From contig CANGIT010000015.1 of the NCBI GenBank assembly GCA_947454155.1, positions 1-64,000 on the forward strand: a stretch of 64,000 nucleotides of DNA, written 5' to 3'. How positions within the stretch are numbered: position 1 is the stretch's first letter; each line of letters begins with the position of its first letter. The DNA comes from Chitinophagaceae bacterium. Lineage in GTDB: Bacteria; Bacteroidota; Bacteroidia; Chitinophagales; Chitinophagaceae. A model generated the notes under the pieces. The model worked only from the letters and a program-made list of their open reading frames with translations, ran no database searches and had not been told where the DNA came from. Both the position numbers and the translations under genes were made by a program. Positions 7,519-17,108 of the stretch are shown here, piece after piece.

Positions 7519-9024
7519 ATGAATACCGAGCATGACAACAAACCATACGATGAAAAAGGCAGCTACCGCGATGCTGTAGCCACCATCAGCAAAGAAGGCA
7601 AACGCAATTTCATCAACCCCAAAAAGCCGTCAGGTAAGCTGTACAACAAAAGAACAATTTTCAGCATTTTCTACCTGACAATTTTCTTTGGCTTACCATT
7701 TATTTACCTGAACGACGAACCTTTGTTCATGCTGAATGTGCTGGAAAGGAAGTTTATCATATTCGGCATGATTTTCTGGCCACAAGATTTCTTCATCTTC
7801 GGGCTGGCAATGATCACCTTCATTGTTTTCATCATTTTGTTTACTGTGATATTTGGCAGGATATTCTGCGGATGGGCTTGTCCACAAACCATTTTCATGG
7901 AAATGGTATTCAGAAAAATAGAATATTGGATTGATGGCGATGCTACACAACAGAAGAAACTGAGCAGCATGCCTTGGAACAGTGAAAAGATTACCAAAAG
8001 AACCCTGAAGTTTGTGACGTTTTTTCTGATCGCATTCCTCATCGCTAATTTCTTTCTGGCTTATCTGATCGGCATGAGAAATCTGCAACAGTATATTTCA
8101 ACGCCTGCGGAACATGTGGGCACATTGATTTCATTACTCATCTTTACTACCGTGTTTTTTTTCGTGTACTGGTGGTTTCGCGAGCAGGTATGCATTGTGG
8201 TTTGTCCTTACGGAAGATTGCAAGGTGTGTTGCTCGATAAGAATTCAATTATTGTTGCCTATGACCATGTTAGAGGAGAACCCAGGGGAAAGCATCATCA
8301 TAAAGAATCTGAACAGCAAATAGAGGATACATGCGTATGCACCGACTGTGACAGAGGAGGAAAATGCAAAGACATTGCAACAAAGTTCAACGCCATTTCA
8401 TCACAGGGCGACTGCATCGATTGTAACGCTTGTGTAAGGGTTTGTCCTACAGGAATCGACATCAGAAACGGCACCCAGCTGGAATGCATCAATTGCACAG
8501 CGTGTATTGATGCCTGTGATGCCATCATGACAAGCACGCACCAACCCACTGGACTTATCCGTTATGCATCCGAAAATTCAATCAGGGAAGGAAAAAAACT
8601 ATCTTTCAATGCCAGAATCAAAGCTTACAGCACCGTCTTGTTGTTGTTGCTGGGCTTACTTACCTTTTTCATGGTCAGCAGAAGTGACCTTGATGCCAAA
8701 TTGATGAGAACTTCGGGCATGACTTACACTTCTTTGCCCGACAGCAGAATTGCCAATTTATATAACCTGAAACTCACCAATAAGACGCATAAGAACCTTC
8801 ATTACCAAATGAAGTTGGAGAACATGGAAGGTGAAATAAGTATCATCGGCCTTGATTCTTTAATGGTAAAAAAAGAAGACTACAGCTATTGCCAGTTCTT
8901 TGTGAAACTGCACCGCGAGCAGATCCACAACTGGAAAACCATACTTCAAATCGGACTCTATGAAAACGGCAAACGCATCAAAGTGTTGGAAGCCAAATTC
9001 ATTGGTCCGGAAATATATAACTGA
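7519..9024 (+). CDS. ccoG: Cbb3 oxidase accessory protein CcoG
   Basis: 501-residue membrane ferredoxin-type protein of the CcoG/RdxA family, implicated in copper(II) reduction for oxidase assembly. Several membrane helices occupy about residues 45-225, with FCGWACPQ in the membrane part (CxxxC). Two 4Fe-4S motifs follow: CIDCNACVRVCP and CINCTACIDAC (about 295-335). Then come another helix and a C-terminal Ig-like periplasmic domain. It starts five bases after ccoP. Confidence 0.95.
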   Translation: MNTEHDNKPYDEKGSYRDAVATISKEGKRNFINPKKPSGKLYNKRTIFSIFYLTIFFGLPFIYLNDEPLFMLNVLERKFIIFGMIFWPQDFFIFGLAMITFIVFIILFTVIFGRIFCGWACPQTIFMEMVFRKIEYWIDGDATQQKKLSSMPWNSEKITKRTLKFVTFFLIAFLIANFFLAYLIGMRNLQQYISTPAEHVGTLISLLIFTTVFFFVYWWFREQVCIVVCPYGRLQGVLLDKNSIIVAYDHVRGEPRGKHHHKESEQQIEDTCVCTDCDRGGKCKDIATKFNAISSQGDCIDCNACVRVCPTGIDIRNGTQLECINCTACIDACDAIMTSTHQPTGLIRYASENSIREGKKLSFNARIKAYSTVLLLLLGLLTFFMVSRSDLDAKLMRTSGMTYTSLPDSRIANLYNLKLTNKTHKNLHYQMKLENMEGEISIIGLDSLMVKKEDYSYCQFFVKLHREQIHNWKTILQIGLYENGKRIKVLEAKFIGPEIYN

Positions 9025-9038
9025 TAAAATCAAATAAA

Positions 9039-9473
9039 ATGAACTGGGGAACAAAAATCATATTGGCCTACTGTTTGTTTGTTATTGGCATCATGGTGCT
9101 GGTGGTAAAATCGATGAATCAAAATCAGGAGCTGGTGACATCAGATTATTATGCACAGGAACTTCAATTCCAAAAGCGTATTGATGCAGAAAGCAGAACA
9201 ACCCGATTGATGACTCCGGTTAAAGTGAGCTATACAGAGGGAAACATCAATATTAGATTTCCGGATGATTTCAAGCAAAAAAAATGCATGGGCAGTGTAA
9301 ATATTTATTGTCCCAACAATCAGCAAAATGATATGCGTTCGGATTTCGCCCTGACAGAAGATCATTCGCAGTTTTCAATTCTATATAATACAAAGGGGAT
9401 GAGGAAAGTTCAAATCGACTGGATCTGCGACGGTCAAACTTACTACACAGAAAAAACAATTTTCATCCCTTAA
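9039..9473 (+). CDS. ccoH: FixH/CcoH family protein
   Basis: 144-residue protein with an N-terminal transmembrane helix (about 5-24) and a small beta-rich exported domain. The sequence NWGTKIILAYCLFVIGIMVLV followed by YYAQELQFQKRIDAE is typical of FixH, a factor that supports cbb3 assembly with the CcoI ATPase. It lies 14 bases downstream of ccoG and 11 bases before the next gene. Confidence 0.9.
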   Translation: MNWGTKIILAYCLFVIGIMVLVVKSMNQNQELVTSDYYAQELQFQKRIDAESRTTRLMTPVKVSYTEGNINIRFPDDFKQKKCMGSVNIYCPNNQQNDMRSDFALTEDHSQFSILYNTKGMRKVQIDWICDGQTYYTEKTIFIP

Positions 9474-9484
9474 TTCTATTCGTC

Positions 9485-10192
9485 ATGTTTGCGATTTTGA
9501 GCACCGCCATGTTGTTGGGAATGCTGGGAAGCCTTCACTGTGTGGGCATGTGTGGCCCATTGGCTTTGTCTGTTCCTGTAAAAAATGATACTGTTAAAGC
9601 GCGTATTTACGGTAGCCTTTTATATAATATGGGCAGGGTAGTTACCTATTCTTTCTTTGGAGGGATTATCGGTGTATTCGGCCAAACACTTTCTTTGATA
9701 GGATTTCAGCAGTGGTTATCAATTATTGCCGGATTACTGATACTTGTATTTTTCATTTTCAATAAGAAAGGTTCCCAAAAGCAACGCGATCTATTTCCCG
9801 GTTTTTACGAAAAAATCAATACCCAATTGAGCAAACTGTATTTTCAAAAAAGCCGTAGTTCTGTATTTTTCATTGGCATGCTCAATGGTTTGCTGCCTTG
9901 TGGTTTTGTCTATTTCGCCATCACAGGAGCACTGGCCACAGGAAGTTTGCCTAAAAGTATTGTATTCATGGCCGCATTTGGAATGGGCACCTTGCCATTG
10001 ATGTGGAGCCTGGTGTTTTTTGGGAGGTATTTTTCGGCCAATCTATCTCGTAACATAAGAAAGGCGTATCCGTATTTAATGATGACTACCGCCTTTTTAC
10101 TGATCATCAGGGGTATGGGACTGGGCATTCCGTATTTAAGTCCGGCTTTTGAAATTAAAAATACAATTGTCCACAGCTGCTGTCATAAGTAA
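9485..10192 (+). CDS. SafE/DsbD-like membrane protein of cbb3 locus
   Basis: 235-residue polytopic membrane protein of the DsbD_2/UreH-like family, often annotated as sulfite exporter TauE/SafE but constant in cbb3 loci, where a role in copper or redox delivery is more likely. Membrane cysteines: HCVGMCGP at 18-25 and LPCGF near 140, the paired-cysteine layout of CcdA/DsbD proteins. It ends with HSCCHK, a short Cys/His tail that could bind metal. Last gene of the cco operon; a weak hairpin follows the stop. Confidence 0.85.
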   Translation: MFAILSTAMLLGMLGSLHCVGMCGPLALSVPVKNDTVKARIYGSLLYNMGRVVTYSFFGGIIGVFGQTLSLIGFQQWLSIIAGLLILVFFIFNKKGSQKQRDLFPGFYEKINTQLSKLYFQKSRSSVFFIGMLNGLLPCGFVYFAITGALATGSLPKSIVFMAAFGMGTLPLMWSLVFFGRYFSANLSRNIRKAYPYLMMTTAFLLIIRGMGLGIPYLSPAFEIKNTIVHSCCHK

Positions 10193-10209
10193 ATAATAGC
10201 ATTACTTAT
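10185..10209 (+). terminator. AT-rich hairpin at end of cco operon
   Basis: Perfect 8-base stem ATAAGTAA/TTACTTAT with a 9-base loop, spanning the stop codon of the last cco gene. It has no T-run and low GC, so it is a poor rho-independent terminator, but it is the only structure at the operon end. Confidence 0.3.
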
Positions 10210-10293
10210 CCCGTCAACACTTGCACATTTTTTATCATCTCAGTCTACGAAAAGGTTTGCGTAATTTTCATGAACCTGAATATCATTTTCAGC

Positions 10294-10301
10294 TAATTTT
10301 G
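10294..10301 (+). promoter_or_regulatory. Possible -7 element TAATTTTG
   Basis: Matches the Bacteroidota -7 consensus TAnnTTTG in the gap before the glycosyltransferase gene. No TTTG is present at the correct -33 spacing, so support is weak. Confidence 0.35.
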
Positions 10302-10346
10302 CAACCTGATTTTAAAGTACATAGGTTCAACAACTTATACTACACA

Positions 10347-10380
10347 AACCGACTACGCTCTTTTTGCTTGAAAGTCGGTT
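10347..10380 (+). repeat. Leader hairpin before glycosyltransferase
   Basis: Perfect 8-base arms AACCGACT/AGTCGGTT around an 18-base loop, ending 27 bases before the start codon at 10408. It would lie in the mRNA leader if the upstream -7 element is used. There is no T-run after it. Confidence 0.45.
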
Positions 10381-10407
10381 ATAAATTAAAATCAGCACAT
10401 TGCGCAG

Positions 10408-11544
10408 ATGAGGATTATTAGAATGGCAACAAGCGGGCTGGCAGTAAGGTCTTTCATACTGCCCGAATTGGATATGCTCAAAAAAGAGGGGCATGAGATC
10501 ATTGTCATTTCCGACAAAGAAGATGCGTTGGCGTTACTACTGAAAGAACGCAAAATCCAATATTATCCTTTACCGCTAAAGCGAAACATCAGTCTTTTTC
10601 ACGACCTGTTTTCATTGATCAGACTTTTCATTTTTTTCATCAGAAAAAGGCCCGATATTGTTCATACCATTACACCCAAAGCCGGATTGTTAGGAATGTC
10701 CGCTGCATGGCTGGCCCGCGTGCCGAGGCGTGTACATGATTATGTGGGGATGGTTCAGGAAACCCGTTCCGGTATCAGCCGTAGAATTTTAGACATTACC
10801 GACAAGATCTGTTGTCGCAGTGCCACCATCGTATTTGCCAACAGCCAGTCGCTAAAAGTCAAAATGCTGGAACACCATATCATCAGTGAACAAAAAATCA
10901 ACCTGATTCATAAAGGTTCAAGCTATGGCGTGGACACGATTTTCTTCTCCCGTGAAAATATCGATTCGTACCAGCTGATGATGGCTAAGGAAAATATCAA
11001 GTACGATGCTTCCCTGCAATATCTATTGTTTGCCGGCAGACTCGTAAGAGACAAAGGCATTGAAGAGCTGGTCAAATGTTTTGTGGAGCTTACTGCAGAT
11101 TTTCCGGCAATCAGATTGCTGCTCATTGGCGATTTCGAACCTCATCTTGATGCCATTGCGCCTCACATTCAAGATAAAATCGAAAACCATCCCCAGATCA
11201 TATTTGTACCCTGGACCGATAAAATCAGGGCTTACCTGCATTTGGCCACGATGCTCATTCACCCCACCTATCGCGAAGGCTTTGCCAATATCTTATTGGA
11301 AGCCGGTGCCATGAGATGCCCGATCATCTGCTCCGATGCCACTGGAAATATAGATCTGATTCGTGACGGCGAAAACGGATTGCTGTTTCCGGTAGCCGAC
11401 AAGGAAAAGCTCAAAGAGAAATTAAAATGGGCACTGGATCATTCCGTAAACATGAAACAACTGGCAGATAGCTTATATAAAGATGTTCAGCACGATTACA
11501 CCAAGGAGATGATCATCAAAATGAATCTCGAAAAATACAAATAA
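10408..11544 (+). CDS. Glycosyltransferase family 4 protein
   Basis: 378-residue GT-B fold sugar transferase, probably acting at the cytoplasmic face on surface glycans. The N-terminal half contains RPDIVHTITPKAGLLG and the C-terminal half FAGRLVRDKGIEEL (about 208-221), the standard start of the Glycos_transf_1 domain. The donor-site EX7E motif is E290-E298 in YREGFANILLEAG. Substrate cannot be told. No other polysaccharide gene is adjacent; the export operon at the right end of the window is 50 kb away. Confidence 0.9.
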   Translation: MRIIRMATSGLAVRSFILPELDMLKKEGHEIIVISDKEDALALLLKERKIQYYPLPLKRNISLFHDLFSLIRLFIFFIRKRPDIVHTITPKAGLLGMSAAWLARVPRRVHDYVGMVQETRSGISRRILDITDKICCRSATIVFANSQSLKVKMLEHHIISEQKINLIHKGSSYGVDTIFFSRENIDSYQLMMAKENIKYDASLQYLLFAGRLVRDKGIEELVKCFVELTADFPAIRLLLIGDFEPHLDAIAPHIQDKIENHPQIIFVPWTDKIRAYLHLATMLIHPTYREGFANILLEAGAMRCPIICSDATGNIDLIRDGENGLLFPVADKEKLKEKLKWALDHSVNMKQLADSLYKDVQHDYTKEMIIKMNLEKYK

Positions 11545-11580
11545 GTTCACCGACTGACTTGCCTTCACTAACTTTATCTG

Positions 11581-13398
11581 ATGTCGTCGCTTTCATCCAT
11601 CTCACCTTTTTTCTGGAAATACAAAAAACGCTTTTTGCTGGGTGTATTCTTTGTGATACTCACCAACTATTTCCGCATTCTCTCTCCACAGGTAACGGGC
11701 TTTGTGGTCAATAATGTAGTGAACGCGATCGGCCCAAAAAATGGCCATATAAATGTCAATGTAACAGAAAACACACTGGCCATCCACACATTGAATTCCG
11801 TGTTCAGTCATTCCGATTTCAGTCACAAGATCCTTTATTGCGGACTCATATTGCTCGCGCTGGCCATCATCAGTGGTTTCTTTATGTTTTTGATGAGACA
11901 AACCATCATTGTGATGAGCAGGCATATCGAATACGATCAGAAAAATCAAATTTATCGTCATTATCAATTGCTCGATATCGGATTTTTCAGAAAGCATTCC
12001 ACCGGCGACCTGATGAACAGAATTTCGGAAGACGTAAGCCGGGTTAGGATGTTTACCGGCCCTGCCATCATGTACCTGATCAATCTAACCGCAGTAATCG
12101 GCTTTAGTGTTTATTTCATGTTTTCTTCGGATGTACGTTTATCTATTTATGCATTAAGCCCTTTGCCTTTGCTGGCCATCACCATCTATTATGTAAATGC
12201 CATCATTAATCGCAAGAGCGAGCAGATACAAGCCAAGCTCAGCGACCTTACCGCCAGCGCCCAGGAATCCTACTCGGGTATCAGAGTCATCAAATCTTAT
12301 GTGCAAGAAAAACCGATGACAGATTTTTTTAACCGCATCAGCGAATCCTACCGCGTAGATGCATTGAGTCTGGCTAAAACAGAAGCAGTCTATTTCCCCA
12401 GCATGTCATTGCTGATTGGATTGAGCACGCTTATCACCATTCTGGTGGGAGGGCTGGATGTGGCCAACAATGTGCCCGGTGCCAGCGTGGGGAAAATAGC
12501 CGAGTTTGTGTTGTACATCCAGATGCTCACGTTTCCGGTAAGTGCCATCGGCTGGACGGCCAGTATGATACAGCGTGCTTCTGCATCACAAAAAAGAATC
12601 AATGAGTTTTTAAATACCATTCCGGAAATCAAAGAAGAGAACAATGCCATGCCTTTGACAGTGATCGGCGATATTGCCTTCAATACTGTCAATTTCACTT
12701 ATCAGAACACAGGCATACAAGCTTTAAAAGATATTCAGCTGAATATCAGAAAAGGAAGCAGCATAGCAATAGTGGGCCGAACCGGATCGGGTAAAACAAC
12801 GCTGGCCCAATTGATCATGAGGTGTTTCGATGCCGAATCAGGCGAAATCAGCATCAGCAATCAACCCATAAAAAAATGGACAATCGACAGCATTCGTCAT
12901 TCCATCGCTTATGTACCTCAGGATGTATTTCTTTTCAGCGACACCATAGAAAACAACATCCGTTTTGGTAACCCGGCCGCCAATGAAGAGGCGATAAAAG
13001 ATGCTGCGAAAAACGCCGGTATTTATGAAGAGATCATGTCATTCCCATCTGGTTTCCAAACTTTGGTGGGAGAGCGAGGCATCACACTCAGTGGCGGACA
13101 GAAACAACGGATTTCAATTGCCCGGGCTTTGCTAAAAGATTCACCCATATTGATTTTCGATGATTGCCTCAGTGCTGTTGATGCTAAAACCGAGCAGTTG
13201 ATCATTGATAATCTATACAAAGCCACACAACAGAAAACTTCCCTCATCATCACCCACAGGGTAAATACCCGTTTTGAATTTGAGCAGATCATCGTCATGG
13301 ACAGAGGCAACATTGCCGAAACAGGCACGCATGAACAATTGCTGGCAAAAAAGGGCATTTACTTCGACATGTACAACAGGCAAAAGGAGCAAGACTAG
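11581..13398 (+). CDS. ABC exporter (fused permease and ATPase), MdlA/YheI-like
   Basis: 605-residue ABC half-transporter: six-helix exporter domain (about 15-335) then ATPase. Walker A GRTGSGKT 399-406, Q-loop YVPQD 444-448, signature LSGGQ 503-507, H-loop H559. Walker B reads ILIFDD (523-528), with Asp528 where most exporters have the catalytic Glu. Asp at this place is known in MdlA/YheI/TM287-type subunits that work as heterodimers with a canonical partner; no partner gene is adjacent. The insert between helices 1 and 2 (about 45-80) is longer than usual. Starts 36 bases after the glycosyltransferase, so co-transcription is likely. Confidence 0.93.
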   Translation: MSSLSSISPFFWKYKKRFLLGVFFVILTNYFRILSPQVTGFVVNNVVNAIGPKNGHINVNVTENTLAIHTLNSVFSHSDFSHKILYCGLILLALAIISGFFMFLMRQTIIVMSRHIEYDQKNQIYRHYQLLDIGFFRKHSTGDLMNRISEDVSRVRMFTGPAIMYLINLTAVIGFSVYFMFSSDVRLSIYALSPLPLLAITIYYVNAIINRKSEQIQAKLSDLTASAQESYSGIRVIKSYVQEKPMTDFFNRISESYRVDALSLAKTEAVYFPSMSLLIGLSTLITILVGGLDVANNVPGASVGKIAEFVLYIQMLTFPVSAIGWTASMIQRASASQKRINEFLNTIPEIKEENNAMPLTVIGDIAFNTVNFTYQNTGIQALKDIQLNIRKGSSIAIVGRTGSGKTTLAQLIMRCFDAESGEISISNQPIKKWTIDSIRHSIAYVPQDVFLFSDTIENNIRFGNPAANEEAIKDAAKNAGIYEEIMSFPSGFQTLVGERGITLSGGQKQRISIARALLKDSPILIFDDCLSAVDAKTEQLIIDNLYKATQQKTSLIITHRVNTRFEFEQIIVMDRGNIAETGTHEQLLAKKGIYFDMYNRQKEQD

Positions 13399-13439
13399 AA
13401 ACAAGTTCATTTTTCTAAAAATCGGCCTCCTTCATTTTT

Positions 13440-13469
13440 TTTGTTATATCAAAACATCATTTATCTTTG
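13440..13469 (+). promoter_or_regulatory. Promoter of DUF3276 gene (TTTG-N18-TATCTTTG)
   Basis: TTTG at 13440-13443, an 18-base spacer, then TATCTTTG at 13462-13469. Both elements fit the Bacteroidota sigma consensus. Transcription should start near 13476, which rules out start codons before that and supports the GTG at 13510. Confidence 0.75.
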
Positions 13470-13509
13470 TTCATACTATCAATTTCATTCATCAGTAAAA
13501 TCAAAAACG

Positions 13510-13959
13510 GTGGCGTACGACAACAACGACAAAAAAATGGACAGCGTTTACAGCATCAGAGTAAAAGCCGGAAAACGCAGAACTTACTTTTTTGATGTAA
13601 GAGAAACCAGAGGAAGCGATTTCTATGTAACAATTACCGAAAGCCGCAAACGTTTTGATTCTGATGGCTACGATAGACATAAAATCTTTCTATACAAAGA
13701 AGATTTCAATAAATTTTTGAAAGGACTCAATGAGACGGTTGACCACGTAAAAACCGTTTTGATGCCGGATTTCGATTTCGATGCATTCAACCACGACACA
13801 CCTTATGAAGGTGAAGAAGGAGGAATGGGTCAGCATCAAGAAGCTTCTGCATCCAATGAGGAAGCCCCTGCGGCAGCTCCGGAAACTTCATCCTATACTG
13901 CTTCTGATGACAATGCCAATTTAGACAATGGCAGCACTGAAGAAGTTGACAAATGGTAA
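13510..13959 (+). CDS. DUF3276 family PUR-type nucleic-acid-binding protein
   Basis: 149-residue protein of the DUF3276 family (PUR-alpha/beta/gamma-like, single-stranded nucleic acid binding). The conserved core is SIRVKAGKRRTYFFDVRETRG (GKRRTYFFDVR about 20-30) and VTITESRKRF, followed by an acidic, Ala/Ser-rich, probably disordered tail. The frame is open from 13441, but that codon lies inside the promoter. GTG at 13510 gives the family-typical N-terminus with AYDNNDKKMDSVYS; ATG at 13537 is a less likely alternative. A strong bidirectional terminator follows. Confidence 0.88.
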   Translation: MAYDNNDKKMDSVYSIRVKAGKRRTYFFDVRETRGSDFYVTITESRKRFDSDGYDRHKIFLYKEDFNKFLKGLNETVDHVKTVLMPDFDFDAFNHDTPYEGEEGGMGQHQEASASNEEAPAAAPETSSYTASDDNANLDNGSTEEVDKW

Positions 13960-13982
13960 TTTCCCAACGATCATATTCCAAT

Positions 13983-14014
13983 AAAAATCCCGATTTTTCA
14001 ATCGGGATTTTTTT
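13983..14014. terminator. Bidirectional rho-independent terminator
   Basis: Perfect 12-base stem AAAAATCCCGAT/ATCGGGATTTTT (13983-13994, 14001-14012) with a 6-base loop, A-run on the left and T-run on the right. It serves the DUF3276 gene on plus and pgi on minus, which converge here. Confidence 0.92.
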
Positions 14015-14040
14015 ATATTGATCACCTCAAACGACTTGCG

Positions 14041-15636
14041 TTAGCCTCTTAATTTTTTATACGCGTTGATCAATCCATTGGTAGAGCCATCATGACTGAT
14101 CACCTCATCATCGTGCAACAATTCGGGCAGAATGGAATTGGCCAGTTTTTTCCCCAATTCCACTCCCCATTGATCGAAGCTAAAGATATTCCAAATGACC
14201 CCTTGCACAAAGATCTTATGTTCATAAAAAGCAACCATTTGTCCCAGCGTATAAGGCGTAATTTTTTTGATGAGGAATGAATTGGTGGGTCGATTTCCTT
14301 CAAAAACGCGGTATACATTTTCATGACCGGTTCCGTTCATCAACGCTTCTGTTTGTGCAAAGAAATTGCTGAGCAGCAATGTATGATGATCACCGATGGC
14401 ATGATGAGAGAGGGCGGGTGCAATGAAATCGCAAGGAATCAATTGCGTGCCCTGATGGATCAGTTGATAAAAAGCATGTTGTCCATTTGTACCGGGTTCG
14501 CCCCAGATCACAGGACCTGTTTCGTAATTGACTTTATGCCCGTTACGATCCACATATTTGCCATTGCTCTCCATGTTTCCTTGTTGAAAATAGGCCGCAA
14601 ACCGATGAAGGTATTGATCGTAAGGAAGAATGGCTTCGGTAGGGGCGTTGAAAAAATTACGATTCCAGATGCCTATCAATGCCATCATCACTGGTATGTT
14701 GAACTGAAATTCAGTTTGTCGGAAATGAACATCGGCGGCGTGTGCCCCTTTAAGCAATTCATCGAAGCGATCGAAGCCAATGGTTAAAGCGATGGACAAG
14801 CCGATGGCACTCCAAAGACTGTATCTTCCACCAACCCAATCCCAGAAAACAAACATGTTTTTGGGGTCGATGCCAAATTGCTTTACCGCATCGGCATTGG
14901 TGCTCAAAGCCACAAAATGAAGCGCGATATCTGCTTCTGCTGCCCCTTGTTTCAAAAACCAGCTTCGCGCAGAATGAGCGTTGGCCATGGTTTCCTGAGT
15001 GGTAAATGTTTTGCTGGCAATAAGAAACAGGGTTTCTTCCGCATTGACTTTTTTCAAAGTTTCAGCGATTTGGGTACCATCCACATTGCTCACAAAAAAA
15101 GTTTCAATGCCTTTATCGGCGTAGGGTTTCAATGCTTCTGTAACCATCACCGGTCCCAGGTCGCTTCCGCCAATACCGATATTCACCACATATTTTATTG
15201 GCTTACCGGTATATCCTTTCCATTGACCGCTGTGAACCTGTGTACAAAAAGATTCCATCTGCTTCAGCACCGCTTTAATGGCCGGCATCACATCTTCGCC
15301 ATCCACCCAAACAGGCGCATTAGAAAAATTGCGTAAAGCCGTATGTAAAACAGCCCTGTTCTCTGTACGATTGATTTTTTCGCCGCTGAACATGGCCTCG
15401 ATGGCATCTTTCAGTTGACATTCTTCAGCAAGCGCAATCAACATCCTGCGTGTATCGTCGTTGATATTGTTTTTGGAATAATCAAACAAGATATCCTCTT
15501 TTAAAATGGAGAATTCTTCAAATCGATGTGGATTTTTTAGAAACAAATCGCTGATGCAGCTGCTTTTCAACGATTGAAAATGCTGGATTAAGTTTTTCCA
15601 GGATTGAGTTTGTGTAGGGTTGATATTGGGAAACAT
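14041..15636 (-). CDS. pgi: Glucose-6-phosphate isomerase
   Basis: 531-residue enzyme interconverting glucose-6-phosphate and fructose-6-phosphate in the cytoplasm. Family hallmarks: [29 protein letters not shown] (signature 1), GNMESNGK carrying the catalytic Glu, and QLIHQGT with the catalytic His. Length is normal for the long bacterial form. The ATG (complement of 15634-15636) is preceded after four bases by an array of 7-base repeats, an unusual leader. Confidence 0.97.
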   Translation of the reverse strand: MFPNINPTQTQSWKNLIQHFQSLKSSCISDLFLKNPHRFEEFSILKEDILFDYSKNNINDDTRRMLIALAEECQLKDAIEAMFSGEKINRTENRAVLHTALRNFSNAPVWVDGEDVMPAIKAVLKQMESFCTQVHSGQWKGYTGKPIKYVVNIGIGGSDLGPVMVTEALKPYADKGIETFFVSNVDGTQIAETLKKVNAEETLFLIASKTFTTQETMANAHSARSWFLKQGAAEADIALHFVALSTNADAVKQFGIDPKNMFVFWDWVGGRYSLWSAIGLSIALTIGFDRFDELLKGAHAADVHFRQTEFQFNIPVMMALIGIWNRNFFNAPTEAILPYDQYLHRFAAYFQQGNMESNGKYVDRNGHKVNYETGPVIWGEPGTNGQHAFYQLIHQGTQLIPCDFIAPALSHHAIGDHHTLLLSNFFAQTEALMNGTGHENVYRVFEGNRPTNSFLIKKITPYTLGQMVAFYEHKIFVQGVIWNIFSFDQWGVELGKKLANSILPELLHDDEVISHDGSTNGLINAYKKLRG

Positions 15637-15640
15637 TTTT

Positions 15641-15696
15641 GTTGTTTGTTGTTTGTTGTTTGTTGTTTGTTGTTTGGTGTTTGGTGTTTGGTGTTT
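15641..15696 (-). repeat. 7-base tandem array just upstream of pgi
   Basis: Eight perfect heptamers: five GTTGTTT then three GGTGTTT (plus-strand reading; AAACAAC and AAACACC in the sense of pgi). The array lies at -5 to -60 relative to the pgi start codon, so it occupies the ribosome-binding region. Copy-number change here could alter pgi translation. Confidence 0.95.
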
Positions 15697-15715
15697 GGGA
15701 TTAAGAGTGGGGATT

Positions 15716-15819
15716 TACGTGTTTTCACATTTACTGATTAGCACATTTAATAGTCATCACTTTAGCACATTAACTATTCAGCACATTAGCACACTAACTC
15801 ATCTTCAAATCTTCAAATC
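15716..15819 (-). repeat. 8-base periodic array directly after threonine aldolase stop
   Basis: In the minus-strand sense the array starts one base after the TGA stop and runs for about 13 units in strict register of 8: GATTTGAA twice, then AGTGTGCT/AATGTGCT units mixed with divergent ones. AATGTGCT recurs exactly at multiples of eight. About 19 non-repeat bases separate it from the heptamer array before pgi. Confidence 0.85.
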
Positions 15820-15820
15820 A

Positions 15821-16840
15821 TCATTCCATTCCTTCAATCACATTCACCAACCGTTCCACCATAGCTGCGGAAACGCCGAGGTGAGTCACCATTCGCACAT
15901 GGGTTGCAGAGATGGCGATGCATAAGACCTGATGCGATTTCATTTCTTCGGCAAAAGCTGTAGCGGTGCGATTACCTTTCACCTCAAAAATAAGCATGTT
16001 GGTTTCTATGGGCAATACTTCTCCAATGAATGACTTTTGTTGTAAGGCAGCTCCAATTTGACGGGCATGAAGATGATCCTGATGCAGCCTTTCGATGTGA
16101 TTATTTAGCGCATACAATCCGGCGGCGGCAAGATAACCGGCCTGACGCATGCCACCACCCATCACTTTACGTATCCTTCTAGCTTTCTTGATAAAATCTT
16201 TTTTACCCAGCAACAAGCTGCCCACAGGAGCACCCAGGCCTTTGCTGAGGCAAACTGAGATACTGTCAAATATTTGGCCATATTGCGCAGGATTTTCCGA
16301 CTTGGCGACCAGTGCATTCCAGATGCGGGCGCCATCAAGATGAAATCCAATGTGGTTTTCTTTACAAAGTTGATGAAGAGCAATGAGTTCATTAAAATCG
16401 TAACAGCTCCCACCGCCACGATTGGCCGTATTTTCTACTGCCAGCAAAGTGGTAGGGGGTTTATGAATATCGTCATTATTGATGGCAGTGGCTACCAAAG
16501 CGGCATTGAGTCTTCCCCGATCGCCCACCAGTGGCCTCACCTGGCTACCGCTATTGAAGGCGATTCCGCCACCTTCATAAATGTAAACGTGGCTCATATG
16601 ATCGCAAATCACTTCATTTCCGGGCTGCGTATGACACTTGATGGCAATCTGATTGGTCATGGTACCACTCGGACAAAACAACGCCGCTTCCGTGCCAAAC
16701 ATATTTGCAGTTTGAGATTCCAGCTCATTCACGGTGGGGTCTTCACCAAACACATCATCTCCCACTTTGGCAAGAAACATGGCTTCCAGCATTTCGGGAG
16801 TAGGCTGTGTAAAAGTATCAGATCTGAGGTCGATTGTCAT
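15821..16840 (-). CDS. ltaE: Low-specificity L-threonine aldolase
   Basis: 339-residue PLP enzyme cleaving L-threonine/allo-threonine to glycine and acetaldehyde. Fold-I aldolase features: IDLRSDTFTQPTPEM at the N-terminus, HLDGARIWNA with the PLP-ring Asp (D169), and the Schiff-base lysine K200 in CLSKGLGAPVGS. The frame is open upstream to 16900, but ATG at 16838-16840 gives the conserved MTIDLRSDTF start. The stop codon TGA runs straight into an 8-base repeat array. Confidence 0.94.
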   Translation of the reverse strand: MTIDLRSDTFTQPTPEMLEAMFLAKVGDDVFGEDPTVNELESQTANMFGTEAALFCPSGTMTNQIAIKCHTQPGNEVICDHMSHVYIYEGGGIAFNSGSQVRPLVGDRGRLNAALVATAINNDDIHKPPTTLLAVENTANRGGGSCYDFNELIALHQLCKENHIGFHLDGARIWNALVAKSENPAQYGQIFDSISVCLSKGLGAPVGSLLLGKKDFIKKARRIRKVMGGGMRQAGYLAAAGLYALNNHIERLHQDHLHARQIGAALQQKSFIGEVLPIETNMLIFEVKGNRTATAFAEEMKSHQVLCIAISATHVRMVTHLGVSAAMVERLVNVIEGME

Positions 16841-16991
16841 GCAGCAAAAGTAAGCATTGAGCCCCAAACCCAATTCAGTGAAAAGACAAACAAAAATCAT
16901 TTTTTCACCATAGGTACTCTTAATACAAAAAAAGTTTGATTTTCAACGTTTTTTTTTTCAAAAATCACTATGAATTGCCAAAAGCAAATGC

Positions 16992-16999
16992 TACCTTTG
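16992..16999 (+). promoter_or_regulatory. -7 element TACCTTTG of rpoD promoter
   Basis: Perfect match to TAnnTTTG, 109 bases before the rpoD start. A TTG 14 bases upstream is closer than the usual 17-23, so the -33 element is uncertain. The leader is then about 100 bases and contains a T-rich stretch near 17030. Confidence 0.55.
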
Positions 17000-17108
17000 T
17001 GTGCTGTTCGGGAAATGCCTTAAAAATCTGTTTTTTTTCGTTTCTCGTGCAACTTTCCCCATGAAAACGTTGTCATTTCACACTTAATCCTAACACTAAT
17101 ACCAAAAA

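Noticed and set aside
10221..10421. 66-codon frame between the cco operon and the glycosyltransferase
   Set aside because: Non-ATG start, runs into the downstream gene, no recognisable features.
13441..13509. Longer DUF3276 protein starting at 13441
   Set aside because: The codon lies within the promoter (TTTG-N18-TATCTTTG), upstream of the expected transcription start.
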